Positions 1-7,126 of a stretch of DNA of 23,872 nt are shown piece by piece (position 1 is the stretch's first letter; each line of letters starts with the position of its first letter). Origin of the DNA: Acidimicrobiia bacterium. Its GTDB lineage: Bacteria; Actinomycetota; Acidimicrobiia; Spongiisociales; ZC4RG35. The stretch is from the NCBI GenBank assembly GCA_009377735.1, contig WHTL01000014.1, forward strand, positions 1-23,872, read 5' to 3'. Position numbers and translations under genes: made by a program. Below the pieces are notes generated by a model that saw only the letters and a program-made list of their open reading frames with translations, did no database searches and was not told the origin of the DNA.

Positions 1-51
1 ATGACACCATCAGAGAAACTCGCCGAGATCATCGTTGCGTCCACCGGTTGA
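1..51 (+). CDS. Possible 3' end of an upstream gene
   Basis: An open frame runs from the first base to a TGA at 49-51 and encodes 16 residues (MTPSEKLAEIIVASTG). It could be the tail of a protein that begins outside the window, or a chance short frame, because it also happens to begin with ATG at base 1. No family can be recognised from so few residues. The next features are on the other strand. Confidence 0.25.
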   Translation: MTPSEKLAEIIVASTG

Positions 52-103
52 GATCGCCCGTCAAAAATCCGCACAGAAGGGAACGGGTCCCCACAGAACG
101 GAG

Positions 104-194
104 CGGAGGGGGAGGGATTCGAACCCTCGAGGCAGCTCACACCGCCTACGGCATTTCGAGTGCCGCGCACTAGACCGGACTATGCGACCCCTCC
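104..194 (-). tRNA. tRNA-Ser (anticodon CGA)
   Basis: This is a class II tRNA read on the minus strand. The 7-bp acceptor pairs GGAGGGG (188-194) with CCCCTCC (105-111), and the discriminator base is G (104). The anticodon arm is CGGCA/CTCGAAA/TGCCG, giving anticodon CGA for UCG codons. There is a long variable arm, and the T arm is GAGGG/TTCGAAT/CCCTC. The length of about 91 nt fits serine tRNA. The CCA tail is not encoded. It lies 26 bp downstream of a second, almost identical tRNA-Ser gene. Confidence 0.93.
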
Positions 195-220
195 AAGATC
201 TTCAGTTGTGGACCTGATGG

Positions 221-311
221 CGGAGGGAGAGGGATTTGAACCCTCGAGGCAGCTCACACCGCCTACGGCATTTCCAATGCCGCGCACTAGACCGGACTAT
301 GCGATCCCTCC
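221..311 (-). tRNA. tRNA-Ser (anticodon GGA)
   Basis: This is a class II serine tRNA on the minus strand. The acceptor pairs GGAGGGA (305-311) with TCCCTCC (222-228), and the discriminator base is G (221). The anticodon arm is CGGCA/TTGGAAA/TGCCG, giving anticodon GGA for UCC and UCU codons. By eye it differs from the neighbouring tRNA-Ser(CGA) at only five positions: both members of the last acceptor pair, loop position 32, anticodon position 34 and one T-loop base. CCA is not encoded. The two genes are probably co-transcribed, this one first. Confidence 0.93.
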
Positions 312-380
312 GAGTGCCCCGCTTTAGGACCGATAATGGTAGTCGGCTCCCACTCTCGGCCAACCTCGACCAGCCGTCGA

Positions 381-809
381 TTATCGACCGAGCGCCCTGT
401 ACAGGAAGGCAGCCATCTGCCCTCTCGTCACCGGTTCGTCAGGGCAGAACATGGTGTTGTCGGGAGGGTTGCAGCCATAGGTAAACTTTGCCCCAGCCAG
501 GGCGGATACGTCCTCCTCAAAGACATGACCGCCGGTGTCGTCGAAGCTCTTGCCACCTGGAGGAAGATCGAGTGCCCTGTACAGGAACGCTGCCATCTGC
601 CCTCTGGTCACATCGTCGTTGGGACAGAACATTGTGTTGTCGGGAGGGTTACAACCAAAAGTGACACCCGCTTCGGCGATAGCCCCAATTTCGTCCCCGA
701 AGAGATGGCCCTCCGAGTCGGAGAACGAGGTGTCCTCGAGTGGAAGCCGGAGAGCACGGACGAGGAAGGCTGCCATCTGCCCCCTCGTCGTGGTCTCTTC
801 GGGTAGCCA
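381..809 (-). pseudogene. Truncated SLH-repeat protein fragment
   Basis: The minus-strand frame encodes the last part of an S-layer-homology protein. It has two complete repeats and one cut repeat of 60 residues, with the signatures CNPPDNTMFCP and VTRGQMAAFLYRAL; the repeat is visible in the DNA as a 180-bp period (GCCATCTGC at 412, 592 and 772). SLH domains normally anchor surface proteins to the cell wall. The frame is closed by an in-frame stop (810-812) only eleven codons before the first usable ATG (774-776), and that ATG falls inside the conserved repeat core, so no signal peptide or leading domain exists. I see no SLH-like sequence in the other minus frames upstream, which argues for truncation or rearrangement rather than a simple frameshift. 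It might still be expressed as a 131-aa protein from 776, but a remnant is more likely. Confidence 0.6.
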
Positions 810-883
810 CTACTCTCAGTGGTGTCAAGGATTCCACGATCGGTCTTTCCGTCACGGGCGATTCAGTGGGACAATCCCTGGAT

Positions 884-1330
884 ATGTGGGATGCCGCCAT
901 GTCCGCCGCCCTAACCGAGGCCAAGAAGGCCGCTGAGCATGACGACGTGCCAGTCGGCGCCGTCCTGGTGGATCATTCAGGCGAGGTGGTGGCTCGGGCA
1001 CACAATCGGAGGGAGATCGACAACGACCCCACCGCCCACGCCGAGATACTGGTCCTGAGACAACGGGCCCGTGAGAATGGATCGTGGCGTCTCTTCAACC
1101 ACACCCTGGTGGTCACCCTGGAGCCTTGTGCCATGTGCGCCGGTGCCGCGGTGAATGCCCGAGTAGAGCGGGTGGTTTACGGTGCGGCGGATCATCGAGC
1201 AGGAGCGGTCTGGAGCCTTTACAACATCCCCGGTGACGCTCGGCTCAACCACAGATGTGAGATCGTGTCGGGGATTTTGGAGAAGGCCTCTGTCCATCTC
1301 CTCACCGACTTCTTCGCCGACCGAAGATGA
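884..1330 (+). CDS. tadA: tRNA-specific adenosine deaminase TadA
   Basis: The 148-aa protein belongs to the cytidine/deoxycytidylate deaminase superfamily. TadA converts adenosine-34 to inosine in the tRNA-Arg(ACG) anticodon, allowing one tRNA to read several codons. The zinc site is visible as HAE (residues 52-54, with Glu54 the proton shuttle) and PCAMC (81-85, Cys82 and Cys85). The sequence PVGAVLV near residue 23 is also typical. I chose ATG 884 because family similarity begins there; an in-frame GTG at 866 and longer extensions lack similarity, and no strong ribosome site separates them. The stop overlaps the start of the next gene by 4 bp (ATGA), implying translational coupling. The length matches the bacterial TadA family. 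Confidence 0.9.
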   Translation: MWDAAMSAALTEAKKAAEHDDVPVGAVLVDHSGEVVARAHNRREIDNDPTAHAEILVLRQRARENGSWRLFNHTLVVTLEPCAMCAGAAVNARVERVVYGAADHRAGAVWSLYNIPGDARLNHRCEIVSGILEKASVHLLTDFFADRR

Positions 1331-2040
1331 GCGACCGGGCACGGCGGGTGCTGGGGGTGTCGACCAGCGCCGGACCGACGGAGATCAGGGAGGCCTATCG
1401 ACGGCTGGTGAAGTCCGCCCATCCGGATCTCCACCCCAATGACCCCGACGCCGCACGACGTTTTCACGACATCCAGAGCGCCTTCGTGGAGCTTAGGAAA
1501 GGACGGGAGGAGGAGGCACCTCCCATACCGAAACAGAAAAAGTCCCCACCCCGACCGACCGTACCTCCACAACCTCCACAACCACCCCCTAGGAGTAGCG
1601 TGGGACTCATCTGGTGGCTACCCGTGGTCCTTGTTGTGCTGATCCTGGTAGTCGTCGCTGCCATCACCAACGACGACGGTTCCAACCCCATACCGGTCAC
1701 CCCCGAGATCTGCGTCCGCATCACGGACCCTGCCACCGGCGACGGGGTACCGGTCAACTGTTCCACACCCCACGAGCTCAGCCTCTTTCAGAGGGGAGCC
1801 GTCACCGGATTCTCGGGGAGCTACCCCGGCGAGGAGACCCTCGAGGAGCGGACCACATCTTTGTGCGACCGCAGTTTCCGGGCCGTGATGGGGACGTCAC
1901 CGGCGGACGCCGGGTATCGGATCTTGGCTCGCTATCCCGACGCGGGCGAGTGGACCGCCGGTGACCGGGACTTCGATTGCCTCGCCGCCACCATCTCAGG
2001 GGAGCCGATCGAGGGTCCCCTCGCCCCCAGTTTCAGGTGA
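1327..2040 (+). CDS. J-domain, transmembrane and Septum_form-like fusion protein
   Basis: The 237-aa protein has three parts. Residues 1-60 form a J domain with the HPD tripeptide (32-34) that stimulates Hsp70/DnaK ATPase. Residues 64-90 are a proline-rich linker. Residues 92-113 are one hydrophobic membrane segment. The remaining 120 residues, predicted outside the membrane, carry four cysteines (129, 145, 180, 218) and the pattern C-x-PHEL...YPG...C...W..GDRDFDC, which resembles the actinobacterial Septum_form domain (Pfam family name from memory). It lacks the glycine-rich and zinc-finger regions of classical DnaJ. It overlaps tadA by 4 bp. A role as a membrane-tethered DnaK recruiter at the envelope is inference; the J domain itself is clear. 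Confidence 0.8.
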   Translation: MSDRARRVLGVSTSAGPTEIREAYRRLVKSAHPDLHPNDPDAARRFHDIQSAFVELRKGREEEAPPIPKQKKSPPRPTVPPQPPQPPPRSSVGLIWWLPVVLVVLILVVVAAITNDDGSNPIPVTPEICVRITDPATGDGVPVNCSTPHELSLFQRGAVTGFSGSYPGEETLEERTTSLCDRSFRAVMGTSPADAGYRILARYPDAGEWTAGDRDFDCLAATISGEPIEGPLAPSFR

Positions 2041-2075
2041 TCGCCTGTATCGCATGGTCCATCACACCACTACCA

Positions 2076-2106
2076 TTGGCAGTCGTGCTAGGCGGGGCGC
2101 TAGGGG
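2076..2106 (+). promoter_or_regulatory. Candidate promoter for the SRP RNA
   Basis: A TTGGCA box at 2076-2081 is followed after 19 bp by TAGGGG at 2101-2106, similar to actinobacterial housekeeping -35 and -10 elements. It lies between the J-domain gene and the SRP RNA. The spacing is slightly long and the distance to the RNA is about 90 bp, so this is a weak call. Confidence 0.25.
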
Positions 2107-2133
2107 TGCCCTATTACCCGAAACCCTCTCAAT

Positions 2134-2152
2134 GCGGGGCTGAATTCCCCGC
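2134..2152 (+). terminator. GC hairpin after the J-domain gene
   Basis: GCGGGG (2134-2139) and CCCCGC (2147-2152) form a perfect 6-bp stem with a 7-nt loop. No U-run follows, so it may be a weak terminator for tadA and the J-domain gene or part of the leader of the SRP transcript. Confidence 0.3.
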
Positions 2153-2199
2153 CCGAGGAGCAACGGCTCATCGATCGCTGTTGGTAACGCGGTGATGAC

Positions 2200-2313
2200 G
2201 GTTGGGTCCTACGCGACGGGAAATCGCGAATCGAGTCAGGTCCGGAAGGAAGCAGCTCTAAGCGAACCTTCCCGGGCGCCGTAGGAGTGCCTGACCCGAG
2301 CAGGCAACCAACA
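2200..2313 (+). ncRNA. ffs: Signal recognition particle RNA, small (4.5S) type
   Basis: The diagnostic apical domain IV is present at about 2234-2258: GTCAGGTCCGGAAGGAAGCA with the GGAA tetraloop and the asymmetric AGCAG bulge, which bind the Ffh M domain. Flanking helices can be drawn: GAG/CTC, then TCGC (2224-2227) with GCGA, TCCTACG (2207-2213) with CGTAGGA (2280-2286), and an outer GTTGG (2201-2205) with CCAAC (2308-2312). With Ffh this RNA targets membrane and secreted proteins co-translationally. The exact ends are estimates; an alternative outer pairing TGTTGGT (2179-2185) with ACCAACA (2307-2313) would place the 5' end about 20 nt earlier. Confidence 0.9.
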
Positions 2314-2735
2314 ACGCGGTGAGATTCGAATCTCCAACGGCGGGGTGCACGGTCTTCTCTGGGGGAACCCCCCAGACCCCCTATCGGCTGCCTCAATCCC
2401 GCGTCTCTCGTGGTCGGGGCCATCCGACCTCACCTCCGCGACACGGTGTCTGTCTGGCGTCGATGTGTGACCGACGAGTTCGACGTGATCATGTTTCAGG
2501 TTTCACCTGGGATCGTCATCACAAGTGGCTGGGAGATCGCTTCTCAGGCTTCTGTAAGTTCCTTTGGCCTTGATACTGGTCGCTACCAGTCCGTCCACGA
2601 AGCTCAATGCTGCAGCGATAACAGTCTCACCCGGTCCAAAGAAGGACTTCTCTCCTGCCTACAGGCGACGACGCAGAGGCAACTCCGCGAGGCGCTCGGG
2701 TCACACCCATCTGGGCCACTGCGGGTGGGGAACAA
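2314..2735. other. 422-bp intergenic stretch without a supported gene
   Basis: No reading frame here has recognisable similarity. It holds a perfect 14-bp palindrome, GAGATTCGAATCTC (2321-2334), directly after the SRP RNA, and a 7-bp GC hairpin CTGGGGG/CCCCCAG with a 3-nt loop (2359-2375) that could end the SRP transcript, although no U-run follows. The rest is unremarkable. Confidence 0.5.
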
Positions 2736-3437
2736 CTACAAGATGGTGCCGACCGATAGGCCCACGGCGTAGGTGATGGTCATGGTCAGGAGGCCGACCG
2801 AGACGGTGCGGGCTACGGCGGGAAGCACAGGTGCGGTGCCGAGACGGGCACTCAGCACACCTACCAACGCCAGGGCGATCACCACCACCACAGAGGTTAT
2901 GGGCACCCGAAGAGTTGCATCGGGGAGGATGATCGCGAGTAGGGGAAGAACGGACCCGAGGGCGAAGGCGATCATCGACGAGAATGCAGCCGACCAGGGG
3001 TTGGTGAGACCATCGGGGTCGATGCCGAGCTCCACTTCGGCGTGGGCTCCGAGGGCATCCGCCGCCGTGAGCTCCTTCGCCACCTGGTGGGCCAGATCCG
3101 AACTCAGCCCCCTTTCCTCGTAGAAACCGGCGAGCTCGACGAGCTCCTCCTCTGGCATGGTCTCCAACTCGACACGCTCCTTTTCGAGGAGGGCCTTCTC
3201 GGCATCCCTTTGGGTGCTTACCGAGACATACTCCCCTCCTGCCATGGAGAGGGCGCCGGCAACCATTCCGGCCAGCCCGGCTATGAGCAGGGCGGTCCGG
3301 TCGGTGGAGGCACCTGCCACTCCTACCACCAGACCTGCGGTTGAGACGATCCCGTCGTTCGCTCCCAGCACAGCCGCCCGCAACCAATTGAGACGTGCTC
3401 CGACACCGCCGACGTGTGGCTCGCCTGGATGGGTCAT
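2736..3437 (-). CDS. VIT1/CCC1 family iron/manganese transporter
   Basis: The 233-aa membrane protein matches the VIT/CCC1 family, which exports or sequesters Fe2+ and Mn2+. The family signature RAAVLGANDGIVSTAGLV lies in the first membrane helix (about residues 20-37). A second helix follows with GMVAGALSMAGGEYVSVS. The charged, glutamate-rich cytoplasmic insertion (EKALLEKERVELE and following, about 75-120) corresponds to the metal-binding domain of plant and yeast VIT proteins. Three more hydrophobic segments complete the usual five. I chose ATG 3437 over the upstream GTG at 3467 because a GGAG lies about 11 nt before it and the longer N-terminus is not family-like. It is divergent from the next gene, with a 68-bp shared control region. 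Which metal it moves is not shown by the sequence. Confidence 0.85.
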   Translation of the reverse strand: MTHPGEPHVGGVGARLNWLRAAVLGANDGIVSTAGLVVGVAGASTDRTALLIAGLAGMVAGALSMAGGEYVSVSTQRDAEKALLEKERVELETMPEEELVELAGFYEERGLSSDLAHQVAKELTAADALGAHAEVELGIDPDGLTNPWSAAFSSMIAFALGSVLPLLAIILPDATLRVPITSVVVVIALALVGVLSARLGTAPVLPAVARTVSVGLLTMTITYAVGLSVGTIL

Positions 3438-3505
3438 CGGTCGATCTGCTCCGTTCGGGGTCCCCACACGATACTTTCGGTTCTCGAATCGGTAGGGTTA
3501 CACCC

Positions 3506-5110
3506 GTGATCTCTGGGGTTTGGCGACGTCTCATCACTGCTGCTGTCCGCTGGTTGGACAGTACGACAGGGTATGTGACGACCGGTATCGTCTTCGTGGG
3601 CATGGTGATGCTCCCCGGCCTATTCGGGCCTTTCTTCGCCGACAACCGCTACACCCACTTCCAGTTCGAAGCACAGTTGGGGTCCAACCCTCTGCGATTA
3701 ATCGGTATCACCATCGATGCGATCCCATGGTATCTAGAGAAGGGGAACTTCCGGCCGGTGAGCAGACTGGCCTATGGCTGGGAGTATTGGACCCTCACCA
3801 AGATCTCCTATCTCACAGGGGTGCCGGTCCACATCCTCCACGCCATATCAAAGTTGGTTGTGATCGCCGCCCTGCTCTGGATCTGCAACGGAATCATCCG
3901 TCAGTATGCCCGAGCCTCGGGCACCGAGACCAACGGCTACTGGATGGTTCTCCGCTGGGTCTTTTTGGTAGTCCTCGGTGTTTTCCTCGTACTGATAAGC
4001 GTCTCCCAACATCCAATGATGCTCTTTCCTGGTCTCTACGTCGGAGGCTTGGTCTTCGCTCTCGCCGTCACCATGTTTGTGGGCCACATCACACTCACCG
4101 GCCAAACCGGTCGCAGTATCTTGATCGTTGGCGCGGTCTTCGGGGTCACGACCGCCATGATGATCGAGTTGACCTACGTCATGGTGCCACTCGTTATCGG
4201 ACATCTGGTCCTGCTCATGGTCGTCAAACACGGATGGCGGGAGATTGGGCGATCCCTCCGAGGCTCGCCCGGGTTGCGGGTCGCCACATCGGTGATCGCA
4301 GGCTTTCTCGTTGTGTTTGTTCCCGTCCGAGTCATTATCGCCCGGTTGTGCTCCGACGGCTCTTGCTACGCCCCATCGGCAGTCGCAATCGACTCCGGCA
4401 CCGTGGAGGCGTTGGTAACCCGGTTCGCATCGCCCATCCTCATGGTCGGGGAGGCCGTGACGGGGTACCCACCCACCTCCCTGGGAAACCGGATGTTCGC
4501 CGTCCATGCTGCTGTGGTGGGTGTCTTCGCCTTGGCTCTTCTGTCCCAGGCGCTCCTGCGCGGGTCGATGCGAGCCTCAGACCCACCCCGATACTGGTAT
4601 CTTCCGGGTCTGCTCGCCTTGGGTGCGTGGCTCGTCGGGGCATCGCTCGGCGCCCTCAGCGAGGGTCTCGAGCCGGGACGCACCACAGCCTGGCGGGATA
4701 CCGCCATCCTCTGGCCGGCAGCCGCCCTCACCGTCGCCGTGGTGCTGGGACGGGTGATGGTGGTCCGCAGACTCTCCGGGTTGTTGATCTCGTTGATCAT
4801 CGCCGTGATCCTGTCGTCACCAGTCAGATCGAACGATCATCGCCTGGAGATGACCAACGAGGAACCGGTGAACATCGCCCACATGCGGATCGACACCGCC
4901 ATGGCCCGCTTCGACGAGTCCCCCAGCGGGAGGCAATACCGCTGTAGCCTTCTCGAGGACCTCGAAGCCCAATACGACAAACCCACGCGGCAACTCGACG
5001 TCACTCTCGTCTATGCCCAGATCGCAGCCGACCGGGCACACGGGGAATATTTCTGCCCGGGGTCGCCTCAGGTGGCTCGGGCATGGAAGGCGGAATTCGG
5101 TGGCGGTTAG
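3506..5110 (+). CDS. Polytopic membrane protein of unknown function
   Basis: I do not recognise this 534-aa protein. It has about eleven hydrophobic segments, the first near residues 24-44 and the last near 430-450, with a short extracytoplasmic loop after the first (DNRYTHFQFEAQL) and a soluble C-terminal tail of about 95 residues containing two cysteines (YRCSLL and YFCPGS). The overall layout, many helices with a short first loop, is reminiscent of GT-C-type glycosyltransferases or polymer-processing proteins, but I cannot point to a catalytic motif. The GTG start at 3506 follows TAGGGT (3493-3498), which could be either a ribosome site (AGGG) or an actinobacterial -10 box producing a nearly leaderless mRNA. 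The frame is open further upstream, but that part overlaps the divergent transporter and has no membrane-protein character. It converges on menG with a 16-bp gap. Confidence 0.8.
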   Translation: MISGVWRRLITAAVRWLDSTTGYVTTGIVFVGMVMLPGLFGPFFADNRYTHFQFEAQLGSNPLRLIGITIDAIPWYLEKGNFRPVSRLAYGWEYWTLTKISYLTGVPVHILHAISKLVVIAALLWICNGIIRQYARASGTETNGYWMVLRWVFLVVLGVFLVLISVSQHPMMLFPGLYVGGLVFALAVTMFVGHITLTGQTGRSILIVGAVFGVTTAMMIELTYVMVPLVIGHLVLLMVVKHGWREIGRSLRGSPGLRVATSVIAGFLVVFVPVRVIIARLCSDGSCYAPSAVAIDSGTVEALVTRFASPILMVGEAVTGYPPTSLGNRMFAVHAAVVGVFALALLSQALLRGSMRASDPPRYWYLPGLLALGAWLVGASLGALSEGLEPGRTTAWRDTAILWPAAALTVAVVLGRVMVVRRLSGLLISLIIAVILSSPVRSNDHRLEMTNEEPVNIAHMRIDTAMARFDESPSGRQYRCSLLEDLEAQYDKPTRQLDVTLVYAQIAADRAHGEYFCPGSPQVARAWKAEFGGG

Positions 5111-5126
5111 CTTCGAGAGGGTGGCG

Positions 5127-5783
5127 TCAAACCCGAGATGTCCCCGATTTGGTGAGGACCACCCAATACACGAACCCCATCGGACCCATCCGCCACGTCT
5201 TCTCCAGCGAGAGTGGGCTATCGGCGTAAAGGACCTCTGGTGCAGGTAGGGAATCGAGCGAGCGATGCAGATACCAGTACTCCCGCGGAGAACGCGCCAG
5301 GACCGCCCCCACGAGTGGAAGCACAACAGCCGAACCAACCCGGTGAAGCGTCGCCAACCAGCGATTGGTGGGTCTGCTCAGATCGACGATGGCGGCGACA
5401 CCACCGGGTTTGAGCACACGATGGATCTCGCTGAGTGTCTTCGGGACCGAAGCCAGGTTCCTCACGACATAGGCGGAGAACACGCTATCGAAGCTATCAT
5501 CGGGGAAGGGAAGGGCCTCGCCGACTGCCGCCACCCGCTGGGGAATGTGGGACAACTCAAGCATCTCTACTACCGGATCAAGGGCGACGACACGACGGGG
5601 TGCCAACTGTTCGGCAGCATCTCCGGTACCCGATCCCAGATCCAAGACGGTGCCCTGAGGTAGATGTCTGATCGCCGTTTGGCGCCAGCGACGCTCCTGG
5701 CCGAGGGAGAGGATGCGGTTGATCCGATCGTATCTGCAGGCGATCCTGGCGAAGATCTCGTCGGTTCCCCGTGCGTCACTCAC
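5127..5783 (-). CDS. menG: UbiE/MenG-like SAM-dependent methyltransferase
   Basis: The 218-aa protein is a class I SAM methyltransferase. Motif I VLDLGSGTGD (residues 46-55), the acidic end of strand 2 (VVALDPV), and the block PFPDDSFDSVFSAYVVRNL followed by RVLKPGG match the UbiE/COQ5/MenG family, which methylates demethylmenaquinone to menaquinone, the usual actinobacterial respiratory quinone. The N-terminal IFARIACRYDRINRILSLG also matches UbiE (normally F..IA..YD..N...S.G). It starts with GTG at 5783, overlapping the serS stop by 4 bp, so it is probably translated by coupling. No other menaquinone gene is in the window, so assignment to MenG rather than a related methyltransferase is likely but not certain. 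Confidence 0.75.
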   Translation of the reverse strand: MSDARGTDEIFARIACRYDRINRILSLGQERRWRQTAIRHLPQGTVLDLGSGTGDAAEQLAPRRVVALDPVVEMLELSHIPQRVAAVGEALPFPDDSFDSVFSAYVVRNLASVPKTLSEIHRVLKPGGVAAIVDLSRPTNRWLATLHRVGSAVVLPLVGAVLARSPREYWYLHRSLDSLPAPEVLYADSPLSLEKTWRMGPMGFVYWVVLTKSGTSRV

Positions 5784-7039
5784 GGTGGGCTTATGACATC
5801 GAACCCGGTGTAGGGGCGGAGGGCCTCTGGGATCGCCACCGAGCCATCGGCCTGCTGGTGGTTTTCGAGGATGGCGAGAATGGTGCGCCCCAGGGCGCAT
5901 GCGGTCCCGTTGAGGGTGTGCACCGGGGTGGTCCCATTGTCGCTCCGATACCGGATGTTGAGACGCCGCGCCTGGAAGTCGGTGGTGTTGGAGGTGGAGG
6001 TGATCTCCCGATAGCGCTCCTGGGTGGGGAACCAGGCCTCGATGTCGTATTTCTTGGTCGCCGATGCTCCCAGATCGCCGGCAGCGATATTGACGACGCG
6101 ATAGGGAAGCTCCAGCTCGCGAACCAGAGACTCCTCTATCTCGAGAAGACGGTCGTGTTCGTGCTGGGATTCCTCGGGAAGACAGAAGACGAATATCTCG
6201 ACCTTCTCGAACTGGTGGACGCGGAAGATCCCGGAGGTGTCCTTTCCGTAGGTGCCCGACTCACGACGAAAACAGGTGGAGTACCCCGCATAGCGGATCG
6301 GCAGCTCATCGGTTTCGAGTATCTCGTCACCGTGGAAAGCCGCCAGCGGCACCTCCGAGGTACCCACCAGGAACAGCTCGTCCCCCGGTACCTCGTAGAC
6401 CTGCTCCCGGGCCTCGGGGAAGAATCCCGTCCCCACCAGGGCATGCTCCCTGACCATGACCGGTGGGATGACCGGCTCATGACCCTGGGCGACCACCCGG
6501 TCCATCGCCCAGCGGGTGAGTGCGAGCTCGAGCAAGGCCCCCTGACCACGCACATAACCGAAACGGCTGCCCGACACCTTGGCGCCGCGATCGGTGTCGA
6601 TGATGCCGAGCCGATCTCCGAGAGTGGCGTGGTCGGACGGTTCGAAGTCCCAGTCGGGCTGGTCTCCCACCCGGCGCAACTCCTCGGCATCGTCCTCCTC
6701 AAGGCCTTCGGCAGCCGTGGGGTCGACTAGGTTGGGCATCTCCAACCAGAGTGCCTCGAACTCCACCCTGACACGGTCAGCCTCAGAGTTGAGGTCTTTG
6801 ACCCGGTTGGCGAGGTCCTGGGTGTTGGCGATGGCCGTCTCCTTGGCCTCTCCCGACAGGTTGGCGATATCCCTTCCGGCCGACTTCTGCTCGGCACGGG
6901 CCTCATCGGCCTGATGACGCAGCTGACGGGATCTCTCCTCAAGGTCGACCAGGACATCGACATCAAGGGCAACGCCACGCTTCGTCAGCGAATCCCTGAG
7001 GGCATCTGGATTGTTTCGGAGCAATTGTGGATCAAGCAT
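5780..7039 (-). CDS. serS: Seryl-tRNA synthetase
   Basis: The 419-aa class II aminoacyl-tRNA synthetase charges tRNA-Ser with serine. The N-terminal helical hairpin (about residues 25-105, rich in charged residues) is the coiled-coil arm that reads the long variable arm of tRNA-Ser. The catalytic core shows motif 2 (CFRRESGTYGKDTSG and FRVHQFEKVE, around residues 250-275) and motif 3 (GTACALGRTILAILENHQ, around 375-392). ATG 7039 is chosen because the family starts with MLDPQLLRNNPD; upstream in-frame codons add unrelated residues. It forms a two-gene unit with menG (4-bp overlap). Its tRNA substrates include the two genes at 104-311. No T-box leader was found upstream. Confidence 0.95.
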   Translation of the reverse strand: MLDPQLLRNNPDALRDSLTKRGVALDVDVLVDLEERSRQLRHQADEARAEQKSAGRDIANLSGEAKETAIANTQDLANRVKDLNSEADRVRVEFEALWLEMPNLVDPTAAEGLEEDDAEELRRVGDQPDWDFEPSDHATLGDRLGIIDTDRGAKVSGSRFGYVRGQGALLELALTRWAMDRVVAQGHEPVIPPVMVREHALVGTGFFPEAREQVYEVPGDELFLVGTSEVPLAAFHGDEILETDELPIRYAGYSTCFRRESGTYGKDTSGIFRVHQFEKVEIFVFCLPEESQHEHDRLLEIEESLVRELELPYRVVNIAAGDLGASATKKYDIEAWFPTQERYREITSTSNTTDFQARRLNIRYRSDNGTTPVHTLNGTACALGRTILAILENHQQADGSVAIPEALRPYTGFDVISPP

Positions 7040-7126
7040 TGGGCTCACACAGGGTATCCAACCCAAGCGAACCTAAGGGGTCGCCGTACCTCCAGGTACA
7101 CAAACCGGCGTTGGTTCGAGAGACCA

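Noticed and set aside
381..780. CRISPR-like spacing of the 180-bp repeats
   Set aside because: The repeats are protein-coding SLH units in one frame; unit length and lack of unique spacers exclude a CRISPR array.
2318..2336. tRNA T-arm or tRNA remnant at the GAGATTCGAATCTC palindrome
   Set aside because: TTCGAAT resembles a T-loop, but position 53-61 would be an A-C mismatch and no other tRNA arms are nearby.
2701..3645. 314-codon minus-strand frame over the VIT gene
   Set aside because: The alternative frame is Arg/Gly-rich with no similarity, whereas the other minus frame encodes a clear VIT/CCC1 protein.
3520..4947. 475-codon plus-strand frame, rich in Arg, His and Pro
   Set aside because: It is the +1/-1 shadow of the 534-aa membrane protein; composition is typical of out-of-frame GC-rich sequence, while the membrane protein frame shows regular helices.
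5771..6730. 319-codon open frame on the plus strand
   Set aside because: It lies wholly antisense to the menG start and serS, whose active-site motifs are intact, and has no protein-like features of its own; high-GC codon structure opens such shadow frames.
7040..7126. T-box leader upstream of serS
   Set aside because: Only a short GTACC/GGTAC hairpin is present; no T-box sequence or specifier stem, and the gap is too short.
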